A stretch of 64,000 nucleotides of DNA from Tridacna crocea. Lineage: Eukaryota > Mollusca > Bivalvia > Cardiida > Cardiidae. The stretch covers positions 68,847,277 through 68,911,276 of the forward strand of contig OX031056.1 of NCBI GenBank assembly GCA_943736015.1. Reading direction: 5' to 3'. Shown one piece after another: positions 41,440 to 52,184 of the stretch. A program made the position numbers and the translations under genes. The stretch's first letter is position 1. Each line of letters starts with the position of its first letter. Under the pieces are notes generated by a model that made no database searches, was not told the origin of the DNA, and saw nothing but the letters and a program-made list of their open reading frames with translations.

Positions 41440-42510
41440 ATGCTTGGCAACGAAACCGAACTCGGATCTGAAATACCTCTAGTGTACAAAATCTCTACTG
41501 CTGTAGGAACATCTCTGTCCGCCATGAATGTAGCAATGCATGTGCCCGTTTTGCTTGTACTGAAACAATGCCGGAAGATGCCGGTTTCGATGAAGTGGTT
41601 ATCATTCAATTATGTAATTTGCAACATACTGTATTTCATGAGTGTGATCGCAATGTCTGTTGTTTTTTTCTGTGTGGACGATGCCTATTATGATGCTATA
41701 TATGACTTCCGGGTATTGTTGGCTTCCGCAATATACTGTGCAAGCTGTGGAGCGACTTGTATGTTGGCAATGGAACGATATGTCAAACTAACAAACCCGT
41801 ATAATTTCAAGAAATATTTGTCCAGGTGGAATATCGTTATCAGCATCATAAGCACTTGGCTCGTTAGTTTTATGGTTCCATTTTCTGTTTGTATTGGCGT
41901 ACTTGTGGCTGAATGCCACTCCACATTAAAATCATGTTACTTTTCCAGTGCCATAAAGATAAACCGAGTAACGTTTGGATGTATTTTCACATTCTCTTCA
42001 CTTTTGACTCTATTAATTTATTCTAGAGTCAGAAATATAGTGAATTCACAAATCGCAAAGATTAAGATATCGACACAGTTTATGGCAATCAACAATAAAA
42101 ACGGCGCGGAATCCAGTAGTGTTACACAGGCCATCAGACCAAGGGTACCAAGGCATACAACTGACAGAGCTTTCTGTGCGACACGAAACATGCTGAAAAT
42201 AATAATCACATACGTTGTATTTCACGTACCCTTGATATTTCATGCTGCAATATTCATCGCTCTGCCGAAATGGAGTTCACAAATTGTAGACCTTATGCAG
42301 CTTTTAGGTTTTTGTTGCACTTTGGTTAGCTCGTATCTAGCGTTGTACTTCTACATTTGGAAATTCAAAGAGTGCAAAATGTACTTTCTCTTACTATTCT
42401 TTTCGTGGAATGAGAGATACAGAACACAGGGTCACCAGTTACGGATAGAAATCTTCGACATTGTGACCTTTGCCAAGGGAGATGATACTTTACGAAACAC
42501 AAGTGCATGA
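41440..42510 (+). CDS. orphan rhodopsin-like (class A) G-protein-coupled receptor, apparently intronless
   Basis: A 356-residue, seven-helix protein for the plasma membrane; ligand unknown. ATG 41440 is the first Met after an in-frame TGA at 41425-41427. The order seen is: short N-terminus with an N-glycosylation site (NET, residues 4-6); TM1 ~15-42; TM2 ~52-78; TM3 ~92-111 ending in MERYVKL (E/DRY motif, 112-114); TM4 ~130-154 with Trp140; TM5 ~176-195 with Tyr194; TM6 ~250-273 with FHVP (261-264) in place of CWxP; TM7 ~284-306. Oddities: Tyr instead of the conserved Cys at the start of TM3, although ECL2 has Cys159 and Cys166. TM7 has no NPxxY (SSYLALYFY instead). The basic third loop (196-249) suits G-protein contact. 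It resembles divergent lophotrochozoan peptide-receptor-like GPCRs, but I cannot assign a subfamily. Confidence 0.85.
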   Translation: MLGNETELGSEIPLVYKISTAVGTSLSAMNVAMHVPVLLVLKQCRKMPVSMKWLSFNYVICNILYFMSVIAMSVVFFCVDDAYYDAIYDFRVLLASAIYCASCGATCMLAMERYVKLTNPYNFKKYLSRWNIVISIISTWLVSFMVPFSVCIGVLVAECHSTLKSCYFSSAIKINRVTFGCIFTFSSLLTLLIYSRVRNIVNSQIAKIKISTQFMAINNKNGAESSSVTQAIRPRVPRHTTDRAFCATRNMLKIIITYVVFHVPLIFHAAIFIALPKWSSQIVDLMQLLGFCCTLVSSYLALYFYIWKFKECKMYFLLLFFSWNERYRTQGHQLRIEIFDIVTFAKGDDTLRNTSA

Positions 42511-42559
42511 TTCAGTCTGTGCTCTCAAAACATTATCGCCTAGTTTTTACGATATCTTA

Positions 42560-43266
42560 ACAAGAGGGCCAAGATGGCCCTGGATCGCTCACCTGAATTT
42601 TTGAGAGGATCATAGCCATTTTTTTCTTTTAGGTATTGAAACACTGGACAGAAAATCCTTATTTTGACAAGCAATTTTCAAAAGGTGACCTGTAAAAGTC
42701 CTTTCAAAATCAGAAAAGAAGAATTTTTAGGAGTTTCTTAATTTCCGTATAGTGCAATTAGCCCCCATTCACCAGAGCCATGTTTCATGACGAATCAAAA
42801 TTTCCAGAACAAGTTTTAAAAAGGGTCACCCAGGAAACATCTCTGTGGAATTATTTTAAAAACTGAGAGCAAGTTTCAGAGAAGAAGAATTTTCAAGAAC
42901 TTCTTCATTTCCATATAGTGCAAGTAGCCCCCATTCACCAGAGCCATGTTTCTTGAAGAATCAAAAATTCACATCTCTGTGAAATTATTTTAAAATCTGG
43001 CCAGCGGTTTCAGAGAAGAAGATTTTTAAAGATTTTCTGAAAAAATTCCATTTGGTTGCCATGGCAACCAGAGTTTTTGATGGATTCAAATTCTGTGAAG
43101 AATTTGTAAAATGGACCTCCCAAGGAACAATCTAGCCATGTTTGGTCCAAATTGGCCCAGCGGTTTAGGAGCAGTTGATGTTTAAAGAACTGTGCACGAC
43201 GCACGACGGACACCAGGTGATCCTAAAAGCCCCCCTTGAGCACGTTGTGTTCAGGTGAGCTAAAAA
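42560..43266 (+). repeat. family I repeat (GGGCCAWGATGGCCCT start)
   Basis: Starts CAAGAGGGCCAAGATGGCCC and ends TTCAGGTGAGCTAAAAA. Contains an internal duplication (CTCCATTCACCAGAGCCATG-like blocks near 42766 and 42930) and GGTTGCCATGGCAACCAGAG. It begins 50 bp after the receptor's stop, so any 3' UTR must run into it. Confidence 0.75.
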
Positions 43267-43575
43267 CCCTTACATGAGGTGCCAGACTAAAATACCGGAA
43301 TAACGTCATTAGATTTGACCCGACCTACGCGCGTTTTTTTTTTCAAACCGTAGTCAAACTTTAGACTACAGTTAGCCTTGAATCTTGGTGTATGTATGTC
43401 TTAACTAAATTTTGTTAACCTACATTAAATCATATCAACCCTTTTTTCAGACTGAAGACGTCCAGTCGCCGTCAGAGTTGTTTTTTATACTGAAGACTTC
43501 TAGCTGTCTGCAGGGCTTATTGGTCCATCTCCTTTTCCTACACTTTCAAAGATAACTTCCATTTCTTCATCCACA
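43267..43575. other. no gene seen
   Basis: Spacer between repeats. A T run near 43332 is the only notable feature. Confidence 0.4.
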
Positions 43576-43807
43576 TTAACCCATTACCACACAATCCCTA
43601 CTTTTGACCATCCTGAGAGAAAAAAAGCCTTTAGAAAAGATTGTGGGAAAAGGAGAAAATGCTGGTTACCAGCATTTTCTCCTTTTCCCACAATGCTTTC
43701 TACCCTTCACAAAACAAATTTCAAATTTTCAGTCACGTTTATTTTGTCGTCTGCAAATGCTTTCGATTTGGACAAACCTAAAATTTTGTCGTTTGGTAAT
43801 GAGTTAA
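43576..43807 (+). mobile_element. family A TTAA MITE
   Basis: TTAACCCATTACCACACAAT to GTTTGGTAATGAGTTAA with a near-perfect palindrome. A 60-bp fragment of another copy follows (43809-43868). Confidence 0.9.
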
Positions 43808-43959
43808 CTAAGTCGTCTGCATGTGCCTTGAATTTAGAATACACTAAAATTTTCTCCTCTGATAAAGACAATAATATAATTAATATTGATAGTAGGATAA
43901 GGAATCAGAAATATTCACACTTTTACATCTCATGGTATCACCCGTCAATAACTGATATA

Positions 43960-44395
43960 TAGATTTTTTTTTCGGTTACAGATCGAAAATTATTTCATCG
44001 AGTGAACATCATCGGTAATATTTTCACTGGTGGCACAGCCACGAGTGAAAATATCACCAATGGCGTTCACGAGATCGAAATTTATTTCACCGAGTGAACA
44101 TCATCGATAATATTTTCACTCGTGGCGCAGCCACGACTGAAAATAAGGCCTATTACCGATGGAATTCACGAGATGAAATTAATTTCGATCTTTAACCAAA
44201 AAAGAAAATATATATATATTCTATTTATCTCGTGCTTTTAATTTCTTCTTGGAAGAACTTTATCAAAATCCAGTACAATTTTTCCGTTATTCCTAACTAG
44301 AGATATAAGAATCTGTATTTTTACTGGTTGTAACCATGAAATATCGAAAAATATTTCACCGATATTTCTAACCAACCGGAAAGCATGAAATAATG
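43960..44395 (+). mobile_element. family G element with doubled snap-back end
   Basis: The ATCGAAAATTATTTCATCG arm and the GGTGGCACAGCCACGAGTGA centre occur, then a second, similar hairpin (GTGGCGCAGCCACG near 44130). The tail ends CCGGAAAGCATGAAATAA. Confidence 0.72.
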
Positions 44396-44529
44396 TCAGA
44401 TATCCCGTAGATTATACATTAAAATCCAGATACTATAACAGAAAAATCTTAGCATTTACATCCTTTGAAACCCTTCCTCTCCATGTGATATTAACTATTA
44501 CAGCGACAAGTTAGTTTCATTACAAAACA

Positions 44530-44960
44530 AGCCAGGAGAGGTCAGCAACAATGTTTTCAAATAGTTTTTTGGCTTTTAGTTTCAATGTATTTTGGTACAT
44601 ATAAACAAGCAAGTAAAAAAACCGCCGCTTAGAACTTCATATGCTGTACATTAGAATCATTTGACCTCCTTGCCGCGTTTTCAAGTTGCGTGATCTTGTG
44701 TAGCGGCCTTCTTCTATTTCTTTTTTAACGAAATTCTTCTTATTTTTTCTTCTACTAAGATTATTTGCTTAATGAAAAATTACAATTATTTGAAAGGTCA
44801 TTTGCAGCCAAGGCAAATTAACATAATAGATCTATTCTGAAATTCGTCATATAAAAATAAACCACGTCTATTTGATTTCGCTTTATTTACAAAATCATGA
44901 CGAAACAGACTGTGTATCAGAACAATTTCGCCCGAACATGGATTTAGCCAGCAAATTCTG
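44530..44960. repeat. dispersed repeat, inverted relative of 20517-21024
   Basis: Starts GCCAGGAGAGGTCAGCAAC and shows the reverse complement of the 20.6-21.0 kb blocks, including ATATAAAAATAAACCACGTC and CATGACGAAACAGACTGTGT. Confidence 0.6.
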
Positions 44961-45320
44961 TCGCAATCTGCCTTTTAAACACCACTGTTGGAGGGATCTG
45001 ATGAGAATAAATCTAGTTTTTTTTTGTGAGGAGAGTATAAAAAGAGATCGTATGTACACATATACGATTCCCGGTATAAATCCAGATCAGTAAAGCCTTA
45101 CCTTTCTTGATTACCATTAATTCAGCGATATAAAGATTGTCTGATTGGTCTGTCATTCACATTTAACAGAAAAGACAATGGTCCGTAAAAATGCGTCTAA
45201 CTTATTGTCGTTATGGCAACAAATGCACAAAAATGAATTCGTGTCACATTAGATCTAGAGATACCCATTTAGCCGTTAAATGGCAAGGAAGCAAAAATCT
45301 AAACGTCTTTGTCATCACAA
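44961..45320. other. no gene seen
   Basis: A short ORF (44872-45093) begins in the repeat and has no domain. Confidence 0.4.
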
Positions 45321-46982
45321 ACAAGAAGGCCATGGTGGCCCTGAAGTCGTTCACCCGAGCTTTTTGACCACACAGGATCCATTTGAAACCTCTTTCGAGA
45401 TATTATAACAAACATACTAACATGCTTTCATAATTAATGGATTGAGAATTATGCCTCCAGTTGGTACGCAAGCCTTTTTTTTTTTACACTAATCCATGTC
45501 ATCAAGACAAATGTTTTGACTAAGTTTCATTAATATTGAAGTTAAATTGTGGCCTCTAGAGTGTATACCAGGTTTTTCTAAAATTTGACCTAGTAACCTA
45601 GTTTTCATCCAACCTGACCCATTCTCAAACTGGCGTAAGATGTCATCAAGACAAATGCCCTAACCACCTTTCAGGAGTATTGCACAAAAACTTTTTGGCC
45701 TCTAGAACATAAACAAGATTTTTAAAGATTTAAACAACTGACCCGACATTAACCGTTTTCAAACTCCTTTAAGATAACATCAAGACAAAGATTATGACTA
45801 ATTTTACGGAGTATTACACAGAAATTGTGGACTCTTGAGTGTACACAAGGTTTTTCAAAGATTTGACAAGGTGAACTAGCTTTTGAGCTAGCATGACCCA
45901 TTTCCAAACTCATGCAAGATGTTATCAAGTCATTTATTGCGACCAATTTTCAAGAGTATTGGACTAAGAATGTGTTCTCTAGAGCATACACAAGGTTTTT
46001 TAAACTTAGTTGTTGACCCGACATGACCCGTTTTCTACATTGTACCAGATAACATCAAGACAAATATTCTGACTAATTCTATATAGAATAACACAGAACA
46101 TGTGTACTCTAGAGTGTACACAAGGTTTTTTTAGAGATATGACCTAGTGACCTAGTTTTTGAGTCAGCATGACCCATTTTCAAACTCATCCAAGATATTA
46201 TCAAGTCAACTATTCCGACCAATTTTCAAGAGTATTGGACTGAAAATATGCTCTAGAGCATACACAAGGTTTTCCAATATTTGACCTAGTGACCCAGTTA
46301 TTGACTTGACATAATCCATTCAAGAACTCATCCAAGGTATAATAAAGACATATTTTCAAACTCATCCAAGACATTATCGAGTCAACTATTCCGACCAGTT
46401 TTCAAGAGTATTGGACTGAAAATGTGGTTTCTAGAGCATAAACAAGGTTTTTCTAATATTTGACCTACTGACCTAGTTATTCACCTAACATGACCCTTTT
46501 CCTAACTTGTACAAGATATCATCAAGACAAACATTCTGACTAACTTTACAAAGTATTACAATGAAAATGTGGCACCTAGAGTGTATACAATGTAAAATTG
46601 ACAACAGACGACGCACAATAGACGCCATTCACAGCATAATTACAAAATTTTTGAAAAGGGTCACCCAAGGAACATCTCTGTGAAATTCTTTCAAAATCTG
46701 GCCAGCGGTTTCAGAGAAGAAGATTTATAAAGAATTTCTTTGAAAATTCCATTTGGTTGCCATGGCAACCAGAGTTTTTGATGGAATCAAATTCTGTGAA
46801 CAAATGTTAAAGAGGACCTCTAAAGGAACAATCCAGCCAAGTTTAGTCCAAATTGGCCCAGTGGTTTAGGAGCAGTTGATGTTTGTTGACGACGCACGGC
46901 GCACCACGGACGACGCACCACGGACGATGGACACCAGGTGACAATGAGCTAATGAAGACATTGTACTCAAGTGACCTGAATA
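45321..46982 (+). repeat. long family I element with a ~140-bp degenerate tandem interior
   Basis: Starts ACAAGAAGGCCATGGTGGCC. From about 45500 to 46600 a ~130-150-bp unit repeats about eight times (CTCTAGAGTGTATAC-like blocks near 45551, 45698, 45830, 45975, 46107, 46249, 46427 and 46571). The end (46640-46982) matches 42840-43260, with TGCCATGGCAACCAGAG and CGACGCAC blocks. No ORF. Confidence 0.72.
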
Positions 46983-47192
46983 TTTGAAGCATAATTCACA
47001 TCTCTGATAGATTAAAAGGTAAAAAGGCCTAATGACCGTCACTCTTGCAAGAGACTGCCTAATGAATCTCTGCGACACATTATACTATGCATGTCATTAT
47101 AATTATCATTATGGACCTGTATACTTTTTGTCTAACAAGCGCTTAAATGCAGAGGTAGACTAGTCCTTTGACAAGCACAAAATTGACAAATA
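46983..47192. other. no feature recognised
   Basis: Short spacer; the ORF at 46866-47078 is in repeat sequence. Confidence 0.4.
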
Positions 47193-47259
47193 GCAAAAAG
47201 TTTCGACACAGGTCTGCCTGCGCAAACTGCCCAGGCTGACCTGTGTCAATACTTTTCGC
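47193..47259. repeat. family D GC-rich hairpin
   Basis: GCAAAAAGTTTCGACACAGG outer arm and TCTGCCTGCGC inner arm around AAACT, with several mismatches. Confidence 0.75.
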
Positions 47260-47266
47260 CAATGCA

Positions 47267-47514
47267 TTAACCTTTTACTCCATAGATACTCATTTCTACG
47301 CATTGCTTGTAAGAGCCTTTGGAAAACATTGTGGCAAGCAATTTCACCTTTTGTCACAATGTTTTCTATGCTATCAAAAGGTGCTCATGACGAGCAATTT
47401 CACCTTTTGTCACAATGTTTTCTATGCTATCAAAAGGTGTCATATACACATAACAAACTGCTTCATCCTTGCTGTTATTTAGGGTCAACTAGAGATACCA
47501 TAGAAATGCCTATA
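47267..47514 (+). mobile_element. family B MITE with internal duplication
   Basis: TTAACCTTTTACTCCATAG start. The palindrome is rearranged: CACAATGTTTTCTATGCTAT plus AAAAGGTG appears twice in tandem. The right end lacks the TTAA. Confidence 0.78.
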
Positions 47515-47589
47515 GCCTGGCTTATATCTCTACTGGATCTTGCAACCAAAAAGTCCCTTTGGTTGGGAAAAAGATTGCTATACACAAAT

Positions 47590-48260
47590 TTTGTAAATTG
47601 CTGATCCTAGATCTGACTGCATGTTCTGAGCGGCATCAGTCTGAAAATGTGGTCTCTGGAGTTCACACAAGGTTATTCTAAAATTTGCAGCAGTAACTTC
47701 CTCTTTGACATGACAAGACCTGATATCAAAATAAGTCTGTGATATCATCAAAATTAACATTTATGACCAAATTTCATGAGTGGCAGATTGAAAGTACAGC
47801 CTTCACAGTATTTACAAGCTTTTTCCACTTAGATTTGTTCCATTGATGAAAGTTTTAACTAGATATGAGTAAATATTCAACATGTCAAAAATAGTATCAG
47901 AGCTGCAGATAAAAGGGCGTGATGGTATTCTAAATCCATTATTTGTCTTCCAAACCCTATGTTGTGGGTACTCATTAGAATCGTCTCATCGAGACGATTC
48001 TAATGAGTACCCACAACATAGGGTTTGGTGGAGAATAACTAATATTTTCAGTTTTGAAATCAAAATCACTCTCTCTATCTGAAGCTCTGAAGTGTCCAAC
48101 TAAATATTGCAACTTTCATGAGTATTGCAATGAAAATGTGGCCTCTAGAGTGCACACACGGTAATTGCTGGTGCCTGGGTGACAGACGAAGTGCAATTAG
48201 ACACATCACTATCACAAAACCCCATGTGAAGCACTTTTCGCTAGGGTGAGCTGAAAAGAT
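47590..48260 (+). repeat. family I-related repeat containing a perfect palindrome
   Basis: AATGTGGTCTCTGGAGTTC and AATGTGGCCTCTAGAGTGC belong to the ~140-bp unit family, and the right end CTAGGGTGAGCTGAAAA resembles family I ends. The palindrome at 47950-48028 sits inside. Confidence 0.55.
47950..48028. repeat. perfect 38-bp-arm palindrome, 3-nt loop
   Basis: The arm starting CCAAACCCTATGTTGTGGG (47950-47987) is matched base for base by 47991-48028 around ATC. It shows no similarity to the other hairpin families. Confidence 0.95.
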
Positions 48261-48427
48261 GACTAACACAATTAAAACAATTAACCTTTACTAAATCACA
48301 ACAAATTAAAACCTCCAAAATAAAAAAAAAAAGACTTTCCGATTGAAATGTACTCTGGTTTTCTGTTGACACATCACATAACATATTTACAAAGACATAA
48401 AGTAGACAAAAACAGGTTCAGTCATCA

Positions 48428-48560
48428 ATTCACCAAACAATCTTGCGTTTTAACAAATCCTGAATTTTTAAAAGGTCTTTCAAAACATTGTAGAAAAAAA
48501 AAGTAAAATTTCCAAAAAGTATCATTAACCCTTTACCAGATGACAAAATCTTAACCCTGT
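48428..48560. repeat. degraded family A fragments
   Basis: CAAACAATCTTGCGTTTTAA, TCAAAACATTGTAGAAAAA and TTAACCCTTTACCAGATGAC remain in the order of a broken copy and the start of a second. Confidence 0.5.
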
Positions 48561-48589
48561 TCAGTTTTTTCTTTCCCTTAAAGTTTTCG

Positions 48590-48970
48590 TGTACATTTAT
48601 ATAAGTAAATAATTGCAAATGATGTAAACACATAAGCTGACAAATGCAACCAAATGCTATCAATGAAGTTTCTGAAGACAGTGTAGATCAAGATCAGACT
48701 TATCAGAATTACAGTCTGATCCTAGATCTACACAGTCCAATATATGTACATTGATCATAACATTAAACTACGACTGTATATGAGTTCACACATATCCTGA
48801 CAAAATAAGTAATAATTACAGATAATATTAAACATAGTAAGCTGGCATGTAAGCTGATAAATGTAACCAAATCAAGTCAGTGAAATTTCAGAAGACCGTG
48901 TAGATCAATATCAGACTTACCAAAATTGCAGACTGATCCTAGATCTACGCAGTCCAATGCACTGAGGTCT
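48590..48970 (+). repeat. two ~215-bp tandem units, each with a family F hairpin
   Basis: Each unit carries AAGCTGA(C/T)AAATG, GTGAAATTTC-like and AGTGTAGATCAAGATCAG-like blocks. Hairpins at 48678-48739 and 48894-48955. Confidence 0.7.
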
Positions 48971-49454
48971 ACAGGACGCAAAAAACTTTGTAATCGCATA
49001 TCAATATGCATATATATCAGACACGCTAAGATTAATTACCTCTTTAAACACCTAAATTCGTGAAAGTAAAAGAAAATTAAAAACAGGAAACTTTATTCAG
49101 AAAAAGTTCTGTTTTATTAATGTAGCAACCCATATATTAGCTACGTGCCTAGAAAACGTTGTATAAATAATTTGGACAAATTAAATAATTGCATTGTATT
49201 CTGACTTGATAAAAATGACTGGAATTTATGGCCAACAATAATAATGTTTTAAAAACTGTGTTCTCAGGTTGTGGTACTTTGGACAGATTAGCAAAAAATG
49301 AAATTCATCCTCAGAAACATCCATGTTACATTGGGTACATATTTTTTCATTAGTTTCTGTACTTTCCTGTCTACCTGATTCTAATTCAGTTTATGTGCTG
49401 AAAGTCTAAATTCTACTTAATGCTGTTCTATATTTATTTATTTTGATTGTTCAG
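48971..49454. other. no gene seen
   Basis: AT-rich sequence without ORFs of interest. Confidence 0.45.
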
Positions 49455-49615
49455 ATATATTTTCAAAAGGCTTCTTTTATGGGGTCATAAAAATTTTCGA
49501 ATGTCTTTGATAGGGTAGAAAATTGGTAACCAGCAGCTTTTTCTTCTTTACCAACGATGAAATCAACAGGCCTCTTTCATGGGATCATTAAAATTGTGGA
49601 TTCTGTGGTTAAGGT
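49455..49615. repeat. degraded family A fragment
   Basis: CAAAAGGCTTCTTTTATGGG, GATAGGGTAGAAAATTGG and 'TGTGGTTAAGG' mark an eroded copy. Confidence 0.45.
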
Positions 49616-49639
49616 AAGAGAAATTGTAGGCACCCAGTG

Positions 49640-50370
49640 ACATGCCAACAACAGCCAAAAAGTTGACCAATCTCAAAAGCTCATGATGAGCTAAAACAAG
49701 CTTTATTTTTTATAATAAACTAGAATAACTATCACTTAAGGTGATAAATACCCCCGCGCCTATATTTCATGTCACAGGGGCATAACTCATGAATTCTTCA
49801 TAGAATTTTCACGAAAGTTGCGTCTTGCACATCTACGACTCCTAATATACACTTCTGCCAAGTTTAACCCATTACCACACAATCCCTACTTTCGACGCCC
49901 CCTGAGAAAAAAGCCTTCAGAAAACATTGTGGGAAAAGGAGAAAATGCTGGTAACCCGCATTTTCTCCTTTTCCCACAGTGTTCTCTACCCTTTCCCAAT
50001 CAAATTTCAATTTTTCAGTCACCTTTATTTTGTCGTCTGCAAATGCTTTCAATTTGGACCAGTCTAAACTTTTGTCATGTGGTAAAGAGTTAAAGTGAAT
50101 CAGACAGAAACTGTAGGAGGAGTTGTCCGTACAAGCATTTTTAAGTCAAATCAGGGGAAATAACTCAGAAATTCTTGATGGAATTTTCACAAAATTTGTA
50201 TCTTGCACATCTACAGCTCCTAATAAACACTTCTGCCAAGTATCAAGCGAATTGGACTGAAACTGTAGGTGTTGTCTGGAGAAGATTTTGCGGCCAGACT
50301 GACCGCCCGACCGACCGACAGGCTGATTCCAGTATACCCCTCACAAACTTCGTTTGTGGGGCTATAACAA
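49640..50370 (+). repeat. two related 'CATAACTC...AATTCTT' repeat pieces around a family A copy
   Basis: CTTGCACATCTACGACTCC (49827) and CTTGCACATCTACAGCTCC (50202), with TAATA(T/A)ACACTTCTGCCAAG after each, are two diverged units. The second ends AGGCTGATTCCAGTATACCC, a block that recurs at 63961-63980. Confidence 0.65.
49864..50093 (+). mobile_element. family A TTAA MITE
   Basis: TTAACCCATTACCACACAAT to ATGTGGTAAAGAGTTAA. Inserted within the preceding repeat right after CTTCTGCCAAG. One unmatched centre base (GGTAACCCGC). Confidence 0.9.
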
Positions 50371-50567
50371 AAATAACACACACAAAAAAAACCATCAAAT
50401 TTTGTTGATTAATTTTGGTAGACAAGTACATTTGAGCTGATTATTTCAAAATACGTAAAAATGGAAACAAAGGGCTATATATTTACACATACAACGTTAG
50501 CAAAAATAAAATCTTATTATAGGAACAAATACATGTACATACAGAAGTAAAAGAGGAATGAACCCTG

Positions 50568-50797
50568 TTAACTCTTTACCACACAATCCCGACTATTAAC
50601 CACCCTAACAAAAGAAGCCTTTTGAAAACATTGTGGGAAAAGGAGAAAATGCTGGTAACCAGCATTTTCTCCTTTTTCCACAATGATTTCTATCCTTCAC
50701 AAAACAAATTTCAAATTTTCAGTCACGTTTATTTTGTCGTCTGCAAATGCTTTCAATTTGGACCAGTCTATAAATTTGTTGTTTGGTATAGAGTTAA
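50568..50797 (+). mobile_element. family A TTAA MITE
   Basis: TTAACTCTTTACCACACAAT to GTTTGGTATAGAGTTAA, palindrome near perfect. Confidence 0.9.
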
Positions 50798-50815
50798 AAT
50801 ATCCATCAATCTTAC

Positions 50816-51054
50816 TCACCCTTCACCACACACTTCTGACTCTTAATGACCCGAAGAAAAAAAAAAGAAAACACTAGGGGTAAAGGAGAAAATGCTGGTA
50901 ACCAGCTTTTGTTTTCTTTTTCCCATACTGTTTTCAAACCAATGAAAAATAAGTTTCATGATTTGAGTAATATTTCTCGTCTGGAAATGCTTTCAACTTA
51001 AAAAAAAAAAGTCGTGAATTTTTTTCCTTGTGGTAAAGAGATAATAAACTAACT
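50816..51054 (+). repeat. degraded family A MITE
   Basis: CACCACACACTTCTGACTCT start, GGTAACCAGCTTTTGTTTTC centre and TTGTGGTAAAGAGATAA end. The left arm is shortened. Confidence 0.7.
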
Positions 51055-51085
51055 TAAATGAATGTTAGTGTTTTCTTAAGAGTCT

Positions 51086-51314
51086 TTAACCCATTACCAC
51101 ACAATCCCGACTTTTAACACTCCTGAAAGAGAAAGCTTTTGAAAACATTGTGGGAAAAGGAGAAAATGCTGGTAACCAGCATTTTCTCCTTTTCCCACAA
51201 TGTCTTCTACCCTTTCCAAATCAAATTTCAATTTATGATTCACATTTATTTTGTTGTCTGCAATTGCTTTCAATTTGGACAAGTCCAAAATTTTGTTGTG
51301 TGGTAAAGAGTTAA
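51086..51314 (+). mobile_element. family A TTAA MITE
   Basis: TTAACCCATTACCACACAAT to TGTGTGGTAAAGAGTTAA. The central palindrome is almost perfect. Confidence 0.92.
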
Positions 51315-51468
51315 AAGCTTTATAGTTGTATACTTTTTATCATAAAATATGGAATGGTATCAATTTATTAATACTGAGTTTGATTGTAAATGATAAAAAA
51401 TATTATTACATTATAACACTTCAATTGACCAAGATTTGTCTATTACCAAATAATCAGGATTTTCCCCT

Positions 51469-51692
51469 TTAATACACAATCTCAAGATTTAATAACCCTA
51501 AAAAATAAGACTGTTTTTTCAAAAAAAATGTGTAAAAAGAAGAAAATGCTAGTGACCAGCATTTTCTCCATTTTCCACAATATTTTCTACTTTTCTATAG
51601 ACAGATTTCAATTTTTGAAGCATGTTTGTTTTATTGTATATGAATGCTTTTAACTTGAAAAAGTCTAAGATTTTGTCATTCATTAGAGTTAA
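51469..51692 (+). mobile_element. family A MITE, eroded
   Basis: TTAATACACAATCTCAAGAT start and CATTCATTAGAGTTAA end. Palindrome arms carry several mismatches ('GTGTAAAAAGAAGAAAATGC'). Confidence 0.75.
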
Positions 51693-51695
51693 CTC

Positions 51696-51862
51696 TTAAA
51701 CCCTTTCCCAAACAATCCCTGGTTTTTAAGACCCTGACACAGAAGCCTTTTGAAAACATTGTGCAAAAAGGAGAAAATGCTGGTAACCAGCATTTTCTCC
51801 TTTTCCCAATGTTTTCTACCCTTGTTAGAAACCTGAAATTTTGTCGTATGGTAAAGGATTAA
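51696..51862 (-). mobile_element. family A MITE with internal deletion
   Basis: TTAAACCCTTTCCCAAACAA start, full palindrome, and GTATGGTAAAGGATTAA end. It lacks most of the segment between the palindrome and the right end, giving 167 bp. Confidence 0.82.
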
Positions 51863-52084
51863 AAAACAATAAAATCCTAGACTTTACCAAATTTAAAGCA
51901 TGTGCAGACAATACTATAAATTTACTTTAAGAAATCATTTCTGTCTCTCACTGGGTGAAAAACACTGTGGAAAAAGGAGAAAATGCTGGTTACCAGCATT
52001 TTCTCCTTTTTCCCACAGTGTTTTCAAAAGCTTTTTCTTTTTCTCCTATTCATCAAAACCAAGGATCATTTGGTACAGGCTTAA
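51859..52084 (-). mobile_element. family A MITE sharing a TTAA with its neighbour
   Basis: Begins in the TTAA that ends the previous copy. It has AAACACTGTGGAAAAAGGAG with a matching right arm (TTTTTCCCACAGTGTTTTC), and ends at TTAA 52081-52084. Confidence 0.78.
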
Positions 52085-52184
52085 AGGGACTTTCTTGTTC
52101 TATCTGTTTTTGATATGGAATACATTTTTGTTAAAAAAGTCAAAATATTTTGATAAGAATCACAAATTAACAAAGGATAGTACT

